Source: Acidisoma sp035492295
GTDB taxonomy: Bacteria > Pseudomonadota > Alphaproteobacteria > Acetobacterales > Acetobacteraceae
NCBI RefSeq assembly: GCF_035492295.1
Contig: NZ_DATJJK010000174.1
Location: 1 to 64,000, forward strand
Reading direction: 5' to 3'
DNA: 64,000 nt
Program-made: the position numbers and the translations under genes
Notes under the pieces: model-generated
Seen by the model: the letters and a program-made list of their open reading frames with translations, nothing else
What the model was told of the DNA's origin: nothing
Databases searched by the model: none
In this document: piece after piece, positions 55,538 through 64,000 of the stretch
How the letters are laid out: every line of letters begins with the position of its first letter
Position numbering within the stretch: the first letter of the stretch is position 1

Positions 55538-56308
55538 CTATTGCGCGAGGAAGCCGCCATCCACGGCCAGCGTATGACCCGTGGTCATAGACGAGGCGGG
55601 CGATGCGAGAAAGGCGATGGCATGGGCAACCTCTTCGGGCTCCGCGAGGCGACCGAGCGGCGTCACCTCCCGGATACGGCGCATGAGATCGGCATTCTCC
55701 TCGAGCTGGCCGATGAAGGCGGTCCGGGTCCAGGTCGGTGCCACGGCATTGACGCGAATGCCGTGACCCGCCCATTCCACCGCAAGAGCGCGGGTCATGT
55801 TGACGATGGCGCCCTTGGTCGTCTGGTAGGAAATGTTTGGATAAAGGCCGCCGCCGGACAGCCCCATGATCGAGGCCGTGTTGACGATGGCCCCGCCTGC
55901 CCCGCCCCGCATCATGAGCGCGGCGGCCGCCCGCGCGCAGAGGAAAGCTCCGGTCATGTTGACCGCGACCACAGCGTCCCAATCGTCGAGCGTGAGCTCC
56001 AGTGATGGCCGACGGATGGCGCGCCCGGCATTGTTGATGAGAATGTCGAGCCGTCCCTCCCCATCCTCCACGGTCTTGAAGCCGTGCCTCACGCTCGCCT
56101 CGGAGGACACATCGAGCGCCAGTCCCCGTGCGCGTACGTCACCCAGCGTCGCGGCCTCCCGCGCGGCGGCCTCACCGTCCAAATCCGCGAGAACGACGCG
56201 GCATCCCAGTTCCGCGAGCACAGCGCATGTGGCAAGGCCGATCCCCTGTGCCGCTCCTGTTACAAGCGCGACCTTACCCTCCATCCGCAGAGCGCTGAGC
56301 ATCGTCAT
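55538..56308 (-). CDS. SDR-family oxidoreductase 2 (system F)
   Basis: A 256-residue SDR: TGAAQGIG loop, NNAGRAI, catalytic serine in NTASIMGLSGG and YQTTKGA. It ends TGHTLAVDGGFLAQ, nearly the same tail as the neighbouring SDR, so the two may be diverged duplicates, although their cofactor and mid sections differ. The frame is open to 56440 but overlaps the previous gene; the ATG at 56308 has GGAG upstream. It is the last gene of the system F operon. Confidence 0.85.
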   Translation of the reverse strand: MTMLSALRMEGKVALVTGAAQGIGLATCAVLAELGCRVVLADLDGEAAAREAATLGDVRARGLALDVSSEASVRHGFKTVEDGEGRLDILINNAGRAIRRPSLELTLDDWDAVVAVNMTGAFLCARAAAALMMRGGAGGAIVNTASIMGLSGGGLYPNISYQTTKGAIVNMTRALAVEWAGHGIRVNAVAPTWTRTAFIGQLEENADLMRRIREVTPLGRLAEPEEVAHAIAFLASPASSMTTGHTLAVDGGFLAQ

Positions 56309-56330
56309 CGGCAGCGTCTCCACCCTCCGA

Positions 56331-57104
56331 TCATTGCGCGAGATAGCCGCCATCCACCGGCAGAACCGCCCCTGTGATGAAGGACGCTTCATCAGACGCG
56401 AGAAACAGGATAGCCCGGGCCACCTCTTCCGGCTCTCCAACGCGGCCGATCGGATGGCGGGACGTCACGCCCGCGATATACTCGGCCGACATCTTGTAGA
56501 GACCGGCGGTGCCGATCGTGCCCGGCGCCACGGCATTCACCCGCACGCCCTTGGCCGCAAGTTCAACGCCGAGATGCTTGGTGATGCCGGAGGCCACGAA
56601 TTTCGCCGGGCCATACACCGCCTGCGACGCCTGACCCGCCTCTCCGGAGATCGAGGATAGGCAGACGATGGCACCACCGCCGGTCTTGAGCATTTCCTGC
56701 GCCGCGTATTTGCACGTCAGGAACATGCCGCGGCCGTCGATCGCCATGACATGATCGAAGTCCTCGGCCGTTGCCGTCTCCAGATCGCGCTCGGGGATGA
56801 TGCCGGCATTGGCGACAGCGACATCGATGCGACCGTAGCTGGAGACCGTCTCCAGCACCATCGCCTCGGAATCCGCAGTTTTCGAGACATCGCCCACGAC
56901 CGCCTTCACCTCGCAACCCGCAGCCGCGATCACGCGGCGCAAGTCTTCGAGACCATCGGCGTTGATATCATTGATGACGAGGCGGGCGCCCTCGCCCGCG
57001 AAAACCAGGGCCGTTGCCCGTCCAATGCCGCTGGACGCACCGGTGATCAGCACCGCCTTGCCCTTCATCCGGCCCAGGCCCGTGGGGACTGTTTCCATGC
57101 TCAT
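56331..57104 (-). CDS. SDR-family oxidoreductase 1 (system F)
   Basis: A 257-residue SDR: TGASSGIG loop, VANAGIIPER, catalytic serine in CLSSISGEAG and YGPAKFV. It ends TGAVLPVDGGYLAQ. AGGAGATGAGC directly precedes the ATG. It stands between the permease gene (26 bp) and the second SDR (22 bp) in the DenD/SMP-30 operon and probably acts on the imported sugar or sugar acid. Confidence 0.85.
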   Translation of the reverse strand: MSMETVPTGLGRMKGKAVLITGASSGIGRATALVFAGEGARLVINDINADGLEDLRRVIAAAGCEVKAVVGDVSKTADSEAMVLETVSSYGRIDVAVANAGIIPERDLETATAEDFDHVMAIDGRGMFLTCKYAAQEMLKTGGGAIVCLSSISGEAGQASQAVYGPAKFVASGITKHLGVELAAKGVRVNAVAPGTIGTAGLYKMSAEYIAGVTSRHPIGRVGEPEEVARAILFLASDEASFITGAVLPVDGGYLAQ

Positions 57105-57130
57105 CTCCTGTTCCGCTCCTTCTTCGATTG

Positions 57131-58117
57131 TCAGGACTTCCGGCGCTTCTGATTGAGGCTGTCGATCAGGACCGCGCCGAAGATCACAGCCCCCTGGATG
57201 AACTGCACCCAGAAGGGCTGCACGTTCTTCAGCGTCAGGCCGTTGTTGATGAGGCCGATGATGAGGACGCCGAGCAGCGTACCCAGCATGCTGCCTTTGC
57301 CGCCGAAGAGCGATGCGCCTCCAATCACCACGGCCGCGATCGCGTTCAGTTCAAGGCCCACCGCCGCGATCGGCTGGGCGCTATCCAGTCGACCGGCAAG
57401 AACCACGCCCCCGAGCCCCGCGAGTGCGCCCGAGATCACGTAGACGATTGCCAGGGTACGATTGACCGGAATGCCGGCCAGCCGCGCCGCATCCCTGTTG
57501 CCGCCAACCGCATAAACCTCCGCCCCGAACACTGTGCGGGAAAGGACGAGACCGGCGACCAGAAAGACCAGCAGCGTAATCAGCGCCGCGACAGGAAAGG
57601 GGCCGAGATTCCCGCCGCCGATATTGTCGAAGGCATCGGGGAACGAGAAAATGGTATTGCCGTTGGTGACGATGAAGGCGAGTCCCCGCGCCATCGCGAG
57701 TACCGCCAGGCTGACAATGAAGGGGCTCATGTTGAGGAAGGTCACGGCGAAGGCGATGAAGCCGCCGGACAGCGCGCCGATGCCAATCCCGACGATCACC
57801 GCAAGCGGAACCGGCATATGGGCATTGAGCGCTAGCCCGGCCATGACGCCGGTGAAGGCCACCACAGACCCTACGGAGAGATCGATTCCTCCTGTCACGA
57901 TCACAAAGGTCTCGCCCACCGCCACGATACCGATCAGCGAGCTCGCAAGCAGGATCGAGAGCAGGTTGGCAGAGGTGAGAAAGGCGGGCGTCGTGATACC
58001 GAGGTAGAGAGAGATCAGTACGAAGCCCACGATGATCGTCAATTCGTTCACCGCCCGGGTGATCGATGCGATCCCGAAGCCGCGGCGCTGAGGTGTGGAG
58101 GTTTGAGCGGATGACAT
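57131..58117 (-). CDS. CUT2 sugar ABC permease (system F)
   Basis: A 328-residue RbsC-type permease. Landmarks are VTGGIDLSVGSVVAFTGVM, SGGFIAFAVTFLNMSPFIVSLAVLAM, VGGNRDAARLAGIPV and LELNAIAAVVIGGASLFGGKG. It ends in a basic tail. It lies 29 bp behind the ATPase gene and works with it and the binding protein at 59658-60674. Confidence 0.9.
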   Translation of the reverse strand: MSSAQTSTPQRRGFGIASITRAVNELTIIVGFVLISLYLGITTPAFLTSANLLSILLASSLIGIVAVGETFVIVTGGIDLSVGSVVAFTGVMAGLALNAHMPVPLAVIVGIGIGALSGGFIAFAVTFLNMSPFIVSLAVLAMARGLAFIVTNGNTIFSFPDAFDNIGGGNLGPFPVAALITLLVFLVAGLVLSRTVFGAEVYAVGGNRDAARLAGIPVNRTLAIVYVISGALAGLGGVVLAGRLDSAQPIAAVGLELNAIAAVVIGGASLFGGKGSMLGTLLGVLIIGLINNGLTLKNVQPFWVQFIQGAVIFGAVLIDSLNQKRRKS

Positions 58118-58146
58118 CGCAAGCCTTCTGATCTGAAATTTTCTGG

Positions 58147-59634
58147 TCAGCCAAGCGCCGCAAGCTGCATGATCCGCTCCTGGCTGAACTCACGGCGCGG
58201 GACGGCACCCGCAAGCCGCCCGCCCCGCATCACCAGGATCCGGTCACAGATGCCAAGCAGCTCGATCATATCGGACGACACCACAAGAATCGCGCCGCCC
58301 TGCTCGGCGAGCTGGTTGATAAGACGATAGACTTCCACCTTGGCACCGACATCGATGCCCCGGGTCGGCTCGTCGAGCAGGAAGATGCGTGGCTTGGTGG
58401 TCAATGCCCGGCCAAGCACGACCTTCTGTTGATTGCCGCCGGAGAGGGATTGAACGCGCTGCCGGATACTGGGGGTCCGAATGCGCAACTCCCCCACCGT
58501 CTGCTGGGCGAGCCGATCTATCCGCCGCGGCGCCAGGATGCTTCCGAACCAGGAAAGTCTCCCCAAGGTGGATAGCGCGACGTTGCCGCGCACCGGGAAG
58601 GGCAGGATCAGCCCTTCCCCCTTTCGGTCTTCCGGCACGAAGGCAAGGCCCGCACGGATTGCATCACGCGGATTGTGGATCCGCGCGTCGGTCGAACCGA
58701 TCCGCACCCGTCCGGCGGAGCGCGAGAGCGCACCGTAGATCGTCTTGAGGACTTCCGTTCGCCCCGCGCCCATCAGCCCGCCGAGCCCCACCACCTCGCC
58801 GGCGCGAACCGAAAAGGATACATCCTCGAAGCTGTCTCCGGAGCCGAGCCCCTCGACCTCCAAAAGAACGTCCCCCAAAGCGGCGTGCCGTTCAGGAAAC
58901 AGCGCCTCGATCGGCCGATTGACCATCGCCTGGATCAGCCCGTCCTCCGTCCAGTCGCCCACGGGCCGCGTTTCAACCACCGTTCCATCCCGCAATACGG
59001 TCACCCGGTCACAGATCTCGAAGACTTCCTCGAGATGGTGGCTGATGAAAACGATACCGACACCGGATGCCCGCAAAGTCCGCATGGTGGCGAAGAGGAT
59101 ACGCTGCTCGGTTGTCGTCAGGGTCGCGGTCGGTTCGTCCAGCACGATCACCCGCGCCTCGCGCGACAAGGCGCGTGCGATCTCCACCAACTGCTGTTGA
59201 GCGATGCCGAGATCCCGCACGCGCCGCTGCGGCGGCACTGTGAGCCCGACCTGTGCCAGAAGCTTCTTTGCATCGCGGTTCAACTCGGCACGCCTGACAC
59301 GACCGAAGGCGCCACGGGGGAGATTGCCCAGGTAGATATTCTCGGCGACCGAGCGGTCCGGCACCAGGCTGAGTTCCTGATGGATGACGATGATGCCGGC
59401 GTCGAGCGAATCACGGGGGCTGTGCGGTGCGAAGGTTTCGCCCGCCATCCGCAGCACCCCGCTATCGGCCGGAAAGACACCTGCCAGGATCTTCATCAGA
59501 GTCGATTTTCCGGCGCCGTTCTCTCCGACAATGCCAAGCACCTCCCCCTTGTCGAGAGAGATGCTGACATCGGAGAGCGCCTTAACCCCCGGAAATCCCT
59601 TGGAAATGCCCTGCATCTCCAACAGATGCGCCAT
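58147..59634 (-). CDS. CUT2 sugar ABC transporter ATPase (system F)
   Basis: A 495-residue double ATPase. NBD1: GENGAGKST, LGIAQQQLVEIARAL, VIVLDEPTATLT. NBD2: GLMGAGRTEVLKTIYG, LSGGNQQKVVLGRAL, FLLDEPTRGIDVGA. It is a regular RbsA form, without the anomalies of system A. The ATG at 59634 lies 23 bp behind the binding-protein gene. Confidence 0.9.
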   Translation of the reverse strand: MAHLLEMQGISKGFPGVKALSDVSISLDKGEVLGIVGENGAGKSTLMKILAGVFPADSGVLRMAGETFAPHSPRDSLDAGIIVIHQELSLVPDRSVAENIYLGNLPRGAFGRVRRAELNRDAKKLLAQVGLTVPPQRRVRDLGIAQQQLVEIARALSREARVIVLDEPTATLTTTEQRILFATMRTLRASGVGIVFISHHLEEVFEICDRVTVLRDGTVVETRPVGDWTEDGLIQAMVNRPIEALFPERHAALGDVLLEVEGLGSGDSFEDVSFSVRAGEVVGLGGLMGAGRTEVLKTIYGALSRSAGRVRIGSTDARIHNPRDAIRAGLAFVPEDRKGEGLILPFPVRGNVALSTLGRLSWFGSILAPRRIDRLAQQTVGELRIRTPSIRQRVQSLSGGNQQKVVLGRALTTKPRIFLLDEPTRGIDVGAKVEVYRLINQLAEQGGAILVVSSDMIELLGICDRILVMRGGRLAGAVPRREFSQERIMQLAALG

Positions 59635-59657
59635 GGCGAGCGGCTCCCCTGCAATCG

Positions 59658-60674
59658 TTATTGGCTGACCTCATCTCCCCAAAGGCCGTAGGCCTTGGCT
59701 TCGGGGCTGTCGATATTCGCCTTGGTCAGCAGCATGTGCGGCCAGTATTGATGGGCCGGCACCAGATCCTTCTTCCCGTGCAGGTAATCTTCGACATAAG
59801 CGACCGATTGCTCCGCCATCGTCAGCGGATTTTGGGAGAGCGTGGCATCCATCTGACCCTTGCGGATCGCGCTCAGGCCCTGCTCGGTTCCGTCGATACC
59901 GATGATGATGATGTGCTTCGGATTGCCGATCGGATAGAATCGATTGGCCTGGCGGATCGCGCGCATCGCGCCTACGGCATTGTCATCATTGCCGTTGAAG
60001 ATGGCATCGATGTCTTTATGGGCAGCCAGCAACTGCGTTGTGATGTTGAAGCCCTTGTTGGCGTCAAAGTCCGCCGCTTGCCGGGCGATCAGCTTCAGGT
60101 CTGGATTGTCTTTCTGAAGCGCTGCGAATTCGTCGGAAAAGCCCTTCTCTCGCTCGTCGCCTGCGGTGGTGCCAAGCAGGCCTTCGAGATCGATGACATT
60201 GCCCTTGATCGAGCCGTAGCGCTTCTTGAGCTGATCGGCGATGAAATCCGCACCTTCCTTGCCCAACTCCACGTTATTCGTTTCAAGGAAGTTCACTTGG
60301 CAACTGCCGCAGGCGGCACCGCGATCGAGGGTGAAAACGGGAATTCCCTTCTTATTCGCTTCCTTCACGATAGGAACGATGGAATTCGCATTGATCGGAT
60401 TAAGAATCAGCGCCGCGACATGCTGGTTGATAAGGTCGGTGACCTGGTTCGTCTGGGTATTCGCATCACCATTGGCGCTTGTGTTGATGAGCTTGAGATC
60501 GGGATGAGCGGCGATGCCCTTCTTCACGCCCTGGGTCATGCCCTGGAAAAAGGGATTTGCGAGCGTCGCGACACTCAGGCCGACAACGTAGTCCGCGGCT
60601 TTGGCTTGCCCGGCCGCCATTGCCATGCACGACGCCGCCATTGCCGCGATCGCCAGCTTATTCATTTTTCGCAC
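59658..60674 (-). CDS. Periplasmic sugar-binding protein (system F)
   Basis: A 338-residue RbsB-like binding protein. The signal peptide ends near GQAKAADY; the mature protein begins VVGLSVATLANPFFQGMTQG and has ILNPINANSIVPIVKEAN, TLDRGAACGSCQVNF and FNGNDDNAVGAMRAI. A CxxC-like pair (CGSC) in a periplasmic loop is unusual and could form a disulfide. GGAGG lies seven bases before the GTG start at 60674; an ATG three codons on is the alternative. Confidence 0.88.
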   Translation of the reverse strand: MRKMNKLAIAAMAASCMAMAAGQAKAADYVVGLSVATLANPFFQGMTQGVKKGIAAHPDLKLINTSANGDANTQTNQVTDLINQHVAALILNPINANSIVPIVKEANKKGIPVFTLDRGAACGSCQVNFLETNNVELGKEGADFIADQLKKRYGSIKGNVIDLEGLLGTTAGDEREKGFSDEFAALQKDNPDLKLIARQAADFDANKGFNITTQLLAAHKDIDAIFNGNDDNAVGAMRAIRQANRFYPIGNPKHIIIIGIDGTEQGLSAIRKGQMDATLSQNPLTMAEQSVAYVEDYLHGKKDLVPAHQYWPHMLLTKANIDSPEAKAYGLWGDEVSQ

Positions 60675-60749
60675 GAGATTTCCTCCATTCTTGTTTTTGT
60701 TGCGGGCGCTTGCCGGACCGTGCCCGGACCTAGCACACCCGGAACTGCC

Positions 60750-61751
60750 TTATCTCCAGGCAGCTCCGGTCGTGTTCAAATACAGCGCGTAAATTGACGT
60801 GCTGGCCGCCATGAAAAGCCGGTGCCCCTTCTTGCCGCCGAAGCATAGATTGGCACAGGTTTCCGGCAAATGGATCTTGCCGATGAGATCACCGTCCGGG
60901 GCATAGCAGCGCACCCCATCCTCTCCAGGATCGGCCCATCCCATGCTGCACCAGACGTTACCTTCTGCGTCGACACGCATCCCATCCGTGAAACCCGGCT
61001 CGAAATCTTCTGCAAATACCTGACCGTTGCTTAGCCGCCCGCCATCAACATCGAAAACACGGATATGGGCCGGGCCGCCATGGGTTATTCCGCTGTCCAC
61101 CACATAGAGTTTGGATTCGTCGGGCGAGAAGGCCAGCCCGTTCGGGCGCACGAAGTCGTCCGCCACGATTCGCGCTTCACCCTGCTTCGGATCGAAGCGA
61201 TAGACACGGCGCGGCAACTCGGCCTCTGCACTATGTCCCTCATAAGGGCCGTCGATGCCATAGCCTGGATCCGTGAACCAGATCGCCCCGTCCGAAGCGA
61301 CGACGATGTCGTTCGGTCCATTGAGCCGCTTTCCCAGGTAGGAGTCCATCACAACAGTGATGCTGCCGTCGATTTCCGTTCGCGTGACCCGGCGTGAATC
61401 ATGCTCACATGTCAGAAGGCGGCCCTCGCGATCCGACGTATTGCCATTTGCGAAATTGCTTGGGCTGCGGAAGACGCTGACATGGCCATCCTCCTCGAGC
61501 CAGCGCAGCATGCGGTTGTTGGGGATATCGCTCCACAGAAGATAGCCGCCGGCCGGAAAATAGACCGGCCCCTCGGCCCAGCGAAAGCCGGTGGCCAGCC
61601 GTTCGATACCGGCATTTCCCTGCCGCGCGGTGAAGCGCGGGTCGAGCGCCTCGATGCGCGGATCGGGATAGCGGGTACCGCCGAGAGGTCCGAGAGGCAA
61701 CTGTACATAGTCACCAAAGGAACCGGATGACGGAGCGTTGGAATGTGCCAT
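60750..61751 (-). CDS. SMP-30/gluconolactonase-family lactonase
   Basis: A 333-residue six-bladed propeller hydrolase. Metal-ligand motifs are WAEGPVYF (glutamate), LNGPNDIVVASDG (asparagine) and DGMRVDAEGNVW (aspartate). The family hydrolyses aldonolactones. It lies three bases behind the DenD-like gene and upstream of the importer, fitting a path in which a sugar is oxidised to a lactone, opened to the aldonate and oxidised again. No signal peptide is visible, so it acts in the cytosol. Confidence 0.88.
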   Translation of the reverse strand: MAHSNAPSSGSFGDYVQLPLGPLGGTRYPDPRIEALDPRFTARQGNAGIERLATGFRWAEGPVYFPAGGYLLWSDIPNNRMLRWLEEDGHVSVFRSPSNFANGNTSDREGRLLTCEHDSRRVTRTEIDGSITVVMDSYLGKRLNGPNDIVVASDGAIWFTDPGYGIDGPYEGHSAEAELPRRVYRFDPKQGEARIVADDFVRPNGLAFSPDESKLYVVDSGITHGGPAHIRVFDVDGGRLSNGQVFAEDFEPGFTDGMRVDAEGNVWCSMGWADPGEDGVRCYAPDGDLIGKIHLPETCANLCFGGKKGHRLFMAASTSIYALYLNTTGAAWR

Positions 61752-61754
61752 CTC

Positions 61755-62750
61755 TTACCGAGCTCCTGTCACGGTTGGCATCCGTCCGGTCTCTCGCATG
61801 AAGGCCGCGACGATGGAGGGAAAATCGGGATCGGCGGTGAAACCAAGGCCCCGCGCCTGCGTAGCATCGAAGTTTCCGGGCCAGGAATTGACGATAGCCT
61901 CGATCGCCGGATCGCGGTCCACCGTGACCTTTTCGGCAGCCGTCGCTCCGCCGACCTGCCGCAAAGCCTGCAGCATTTCCGAGACAGTGACCGAAAGCCC
62001 CGGCATATTGATGACACGATCCCGGCCGAGCGCTTCCGCCGGAAGCTCGTGCCCGTGAAGGAGATTGCGAACCGCCTGGTCCGGCGACATGAGCCAGAGC
62101 AGCGTGGCAAGATCAACCGGGCAGCGCGCCTCGATACCGGCAAGCGGCTCGCGAATAATCCCGCTCGCGAAACTCGAAGCGGCCGCATTGGGCTTTCCCG
62201 GCCTTACCACGATCGTCGGCATTCGCAGGCTGCGCCCGTCCAGGTAGCCGCGCCGGGAATAGTCTGCGAGCAGGAGATCGTTGATCGCCTTTTGCGTGCC
62301 GTAGGAGCTTTGCGGCCTCCACACCAGGTCATCCGGCACCGTTGCCGGCATCTGCCCGCCAAATACCGCCACCGAACTCGTCATCACAAGCTTCGCTCCG
62401 GGCGTTGCGTTGCGCATCCGCTCCATGATCGCCCGTGTGGCATCGAGATTGATCCGCATGCCGAGATCGAAGTCCCGCTCCGCCTCACCGGAAACAATTG
62501 CAGCCAAGTGGAAGACACTATCGGTGTCGCTGTCGATCAGATCGGCGATCGCCGCTGCCTCTGCAATGTCACCAATCTTCGGCAGCACGCGCGGATCGAC
62601 GCAATGCTGCGGCGCTATCCGGTCAAAGGCAACAATCTGCGTGATGGCAGACAACACCCCATCTGCCGTCGTCATCTCGCCGCGGTCGAGCAGGGCTGCG
62701 ATCAGTCTCTGCCCCAGGAAGCCGGCGGCACCGGTAACGACAATCTTCAT
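61755..62750 (-). CDS. denD: DenD-like NAD-dependent sugar-acid dehydrogenase
   Basis: A 331-residue extended SDR. TGAAGFLGQRL is the NAD loop, SSVAVFGG holds the catalytic serine, and SYGTQKAINDLLLADYSRRG supplies the tyrosine-lysine pair and matches D-erythronate dehydrogenase DenD. The VVRPGKPNAAASSFASGIIREPL block is also DenD-like. DenD oxidises D-erythronate to a 2-oxo acid, later converted by OtnI/OtnK/OtnC; those genes are not seen here. The frame is open to 62831, but the ATG at 62750 follows GAGAGAAACGAGG and begins at the Rossmann strand. It is the first gene of the system F operon. Confidence 0.85.
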   Translation of the reverse strand: MKIVVTGAAGFLGQRLIAALLDRGEMTTADGVLSAITQIVAFDRIAPQHCVDPRVLPKIGDIAEAAAIADLIDSDTDSVFHLAAIVSGEAERDFDLGMRINLDATRAIMERMRNATPGAKLVMTSSVAVFGGQMPATVPDDLVWRPQSSYGTQKAINDLLLADYSRRGYLDGRSLRMPTIVVRPGKPNAAASSFASGIIREPLAGIEARCPVDLATLLWLMSPDQAVRNLLHGHELPAEALGRDRVINMPGLSVTVSEMLQALRQVGGATAAEKVTVDRDPAIEAIVNSWPGNFDATQARGLGFTADPDFPSIVAAFMRETGRMPTVTGAR

Positions 62751-62918
62751 CCTCGTTTCTCTCCGTCCCGATCTGCGCCGGGTAAAAGCTGTATGACAGG
62801 TTTGCTCGCTTCCTGCGCAGACGCAAGTCATTTTTTAGAGGGGGGTCAGGCAGGCGCAGATTGTCCCGGAGGGGCGTAAAATATATATGGCGCCGCTTGG
62901 CGTGCTGGATAAGACTTG

Positions 62919-63689
62919 ATGCGCCGGATGAGGATCGACCCACCCATGCAGCCTGGCAGCCGAACGGATCAGCTGACCGAGGCGCTCCGCGCGCGGATCA
63001 GACGGGGCATCTTTCCTGTGGGATCCAAGCTGCCATCGGAGCAGGCGATAGCCCTAAAGTTCCAGGTCAGCCGCACCGTGGTGCGGGAAGCCGTGACGCG
63101 GCTGAAGGCGGACGGCCTTGTCGAAACGCGCAAGGGCACCGCGGCGCGGGTGCGCGCCCCTGCCCCTGTGCCGGACATCGGGTTTTTCATCCCCCGCTCA
63201 ATCGACGGTTTGCTTGGCTTCCTGGAAGTTCGGCGGCCGATTGAAGCCGAGATGGCGGCGCTCGCCGCCGAACGGCGAACGGAGGAACAATGCGCCGAGA
63301 TTGAAGCGGCTCTTCGCGCGATCGGCGAGGCACAGGCCGCATCCGCTACCGGGGTTGACGAGGATCTCGCTTTTCACATGGCGATCGGTCGGGCAACATC
63401 CAATGCCTATTGGAGCCAGTTCGTTCGGCTTTTCGCCGAGCCCATGCGCTCCGCTATTCGCCTGACCCGCGCCAACGAAGCCAGGCGCCAGGATTTTGCA
63501 GCGGAAGTAGCGGCGGAGCATCTCAGTATCTACCGTGCGATTGCCGCTCAAGATCCTGAAGCGGCCCATGCAGCGGCTCATCGTCACGTCGAAAACGCGG
63601 CAACCCGCGTGCTTATGGCCGACCGGGAATTCTGGCAACATGAAGGACTCACCCTCGCGGAAGGCTGGGCTTCCCAGAACAAGAGCTAG
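62919..63689 (+). CDS. GntR-family regulator, FCD type (system F)
   Basis: A 256-residue FCD repressor. The winged helix has KLPSEQAIALKFQVSRTVVREAV and RLKADGLVETRKG, and the effector domain has DEDLAFHMAIGRATSN, EHLSIYRAIAAQDPEA and HRHVENAA, which supply the usual aspartate and histidines. It diverges from the DenD-led operon across 168 bp. The start is uncertain (TTG 62916, ATG 62919, ATG 62928 or ATG 62946). An 11-bp imperfect-centre palindrome CTGT-ATG-ACAG lies at 62789-62799 upstream of denD. Confidence 0.85.
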   Translation: MRRMRIDPPMQPGSRTDQLTEALRARIRRGIFPVGSKLPSEQAIALKFQVSRTVVREAVTRLKADGLVETRKGTAARVRAPAPVPDIGFFIPRSIDGLLGFLEVRRPIEAEMAALAAERRTEEQCAEIEAALRAIGEAQAASATGVDEDLAFHMAIGRATSNAYWSQFVRLFAEPMRSAIRLTRANEARRQDFAAEVAAEHLSIYRAIAAQDPEAAHAAAHRHVENAATRVLMADREFWQHEGLTLAEGWASQNKS

Positions 63690-63938
63690 CAGGCGCCCAA
63701 ATACAGCTAGCCGACATGTTCGGCCTTGCCGCGGCAAAATCTTCAGGACGCCGTGGCTTTCAGCAAAACCATGCTTTGGAAGCATATCACTGGATTTACA
63801 AAGTCTTTCTCAACTGCACCGTCTTCACCTAGATCTCTCGATGACGGGGATGCCATCCCACGCGGCACCCAGGAGAGATCAGTTCCTGCTGGGTGATCGA
63901 TCAAAATAGACTCAATCGCCTTGATGGAGGAGATCGTC

Positions 63939-64000
63939 ATGCAGACCCCTGTCGTTCTGATCACCGGCGCTTTGACCGGCATCGGCAAGGCCACCGCCGT
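63939..64000 (+). CDS. SDR-family oxidoreductase, N-terminus only (runs off right edge)
   Basis: Twenty codons from the ATG at 63939 read MQTPVVLITGALTGIGKATA, the first strand and TGxxxGIG cofactor loop of a short-chain dehydrogenase. GGAGGAG stands eight bases upstream. The rest lies outside the window. It follows the GntR gene by 249 bp, in which I see no other gene. Confidence 0.75.
   Translation, partial: MQTPVVLITGALTGIGKATA

Overview
The window is a high-GC bacterial chromosome segment, most likely from an alphaproteobacterium. The evidence is FixJ-type regulators, a fused Ser/Thr kinase-like/AAA/histidine kinase of nearly 2000 residues, and a dense array of ribose-type ABC importers with GntR, LacI and SorC regulators. 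The family (Acetobacteraceae-like or Rhizobiales-like) cannot be settled from the sequence alone. I see no tRNA, rRNA, insertion sequence, phage or CRISPR array.

Layout. 1-7.8 kb: a gene running off the left edge, a receiver-only regulator, a FixJ-like regulator and the giant hybrid kinase, all on the minus strand. 8-11.9 kb: a TesA-type esterase divergent from a YbbA/YbbP-type ABC pair, with the two start codons sharing CATG. From about 12 kb to 62.8 kb nearly everything concerns uptake and oxidation of sugars or sugar acids. System A (12.2-22.8 kb): MFS carrier, enolase-superfamily dehydratase, two SDRs, a metallo-beta-lactamase-fold lactonase, a CUT2 importer and a divergent GntR. System B (22.9-27.5 kb): a four-gene importer with two permeases, arranged like YtfQRT-YjfF. 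System C (27.7-32.5 kb): a CUT2 importer divergent from a LacI regulator. Systems D+E (32.8-43.8 kb): one eleven-gene minus-strand operon with a SorC regulator, a KdsD-like SIS isomerase, an FGGY kinase, two complete CUT2 importers, an SDR and a cupin-type phosphoglucose isomerase. System G (44.0-52.0 kb): a CUT1 importer whose halves lie on opposite strands and whose ATPase is absent, with GntR, an RraA-family protein, two SDRs and an IlvD/Edd dehydratase. Between 52.3 and 55.3 kb lie an OmpR/EnvZ-like two-component pair and an aquaporin. System F (55.5-63.7 kb): DenD-like dehydrogenase, SMP-30 lactonase, CUT2 importer, two SDRs and a divergent GntR. A further SDR begins at the right edge.

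How the genes work together. Each block pairs an importer with a local regulator and a small set of dehydrogenases, lactonases, dehydratases or isomerases. Two chemical styles are visible. One is non-phosphorylative oxidation (SDR to lactonase to dehydratase, possibly to an aldolase) in A, F and G. The other is phosphorylation followed by isomerisation (kinase, SIS isomerase, cupin PGI) in D/E. Specific substrates cannot be read from the sequence. The D/E operon is the best candidate for an undescribed pathway: its SIS protein lacks residues expected in arabinose-5-phosphate isomerases, and a 25-bp motif recurs at both ends of the regulator gene.
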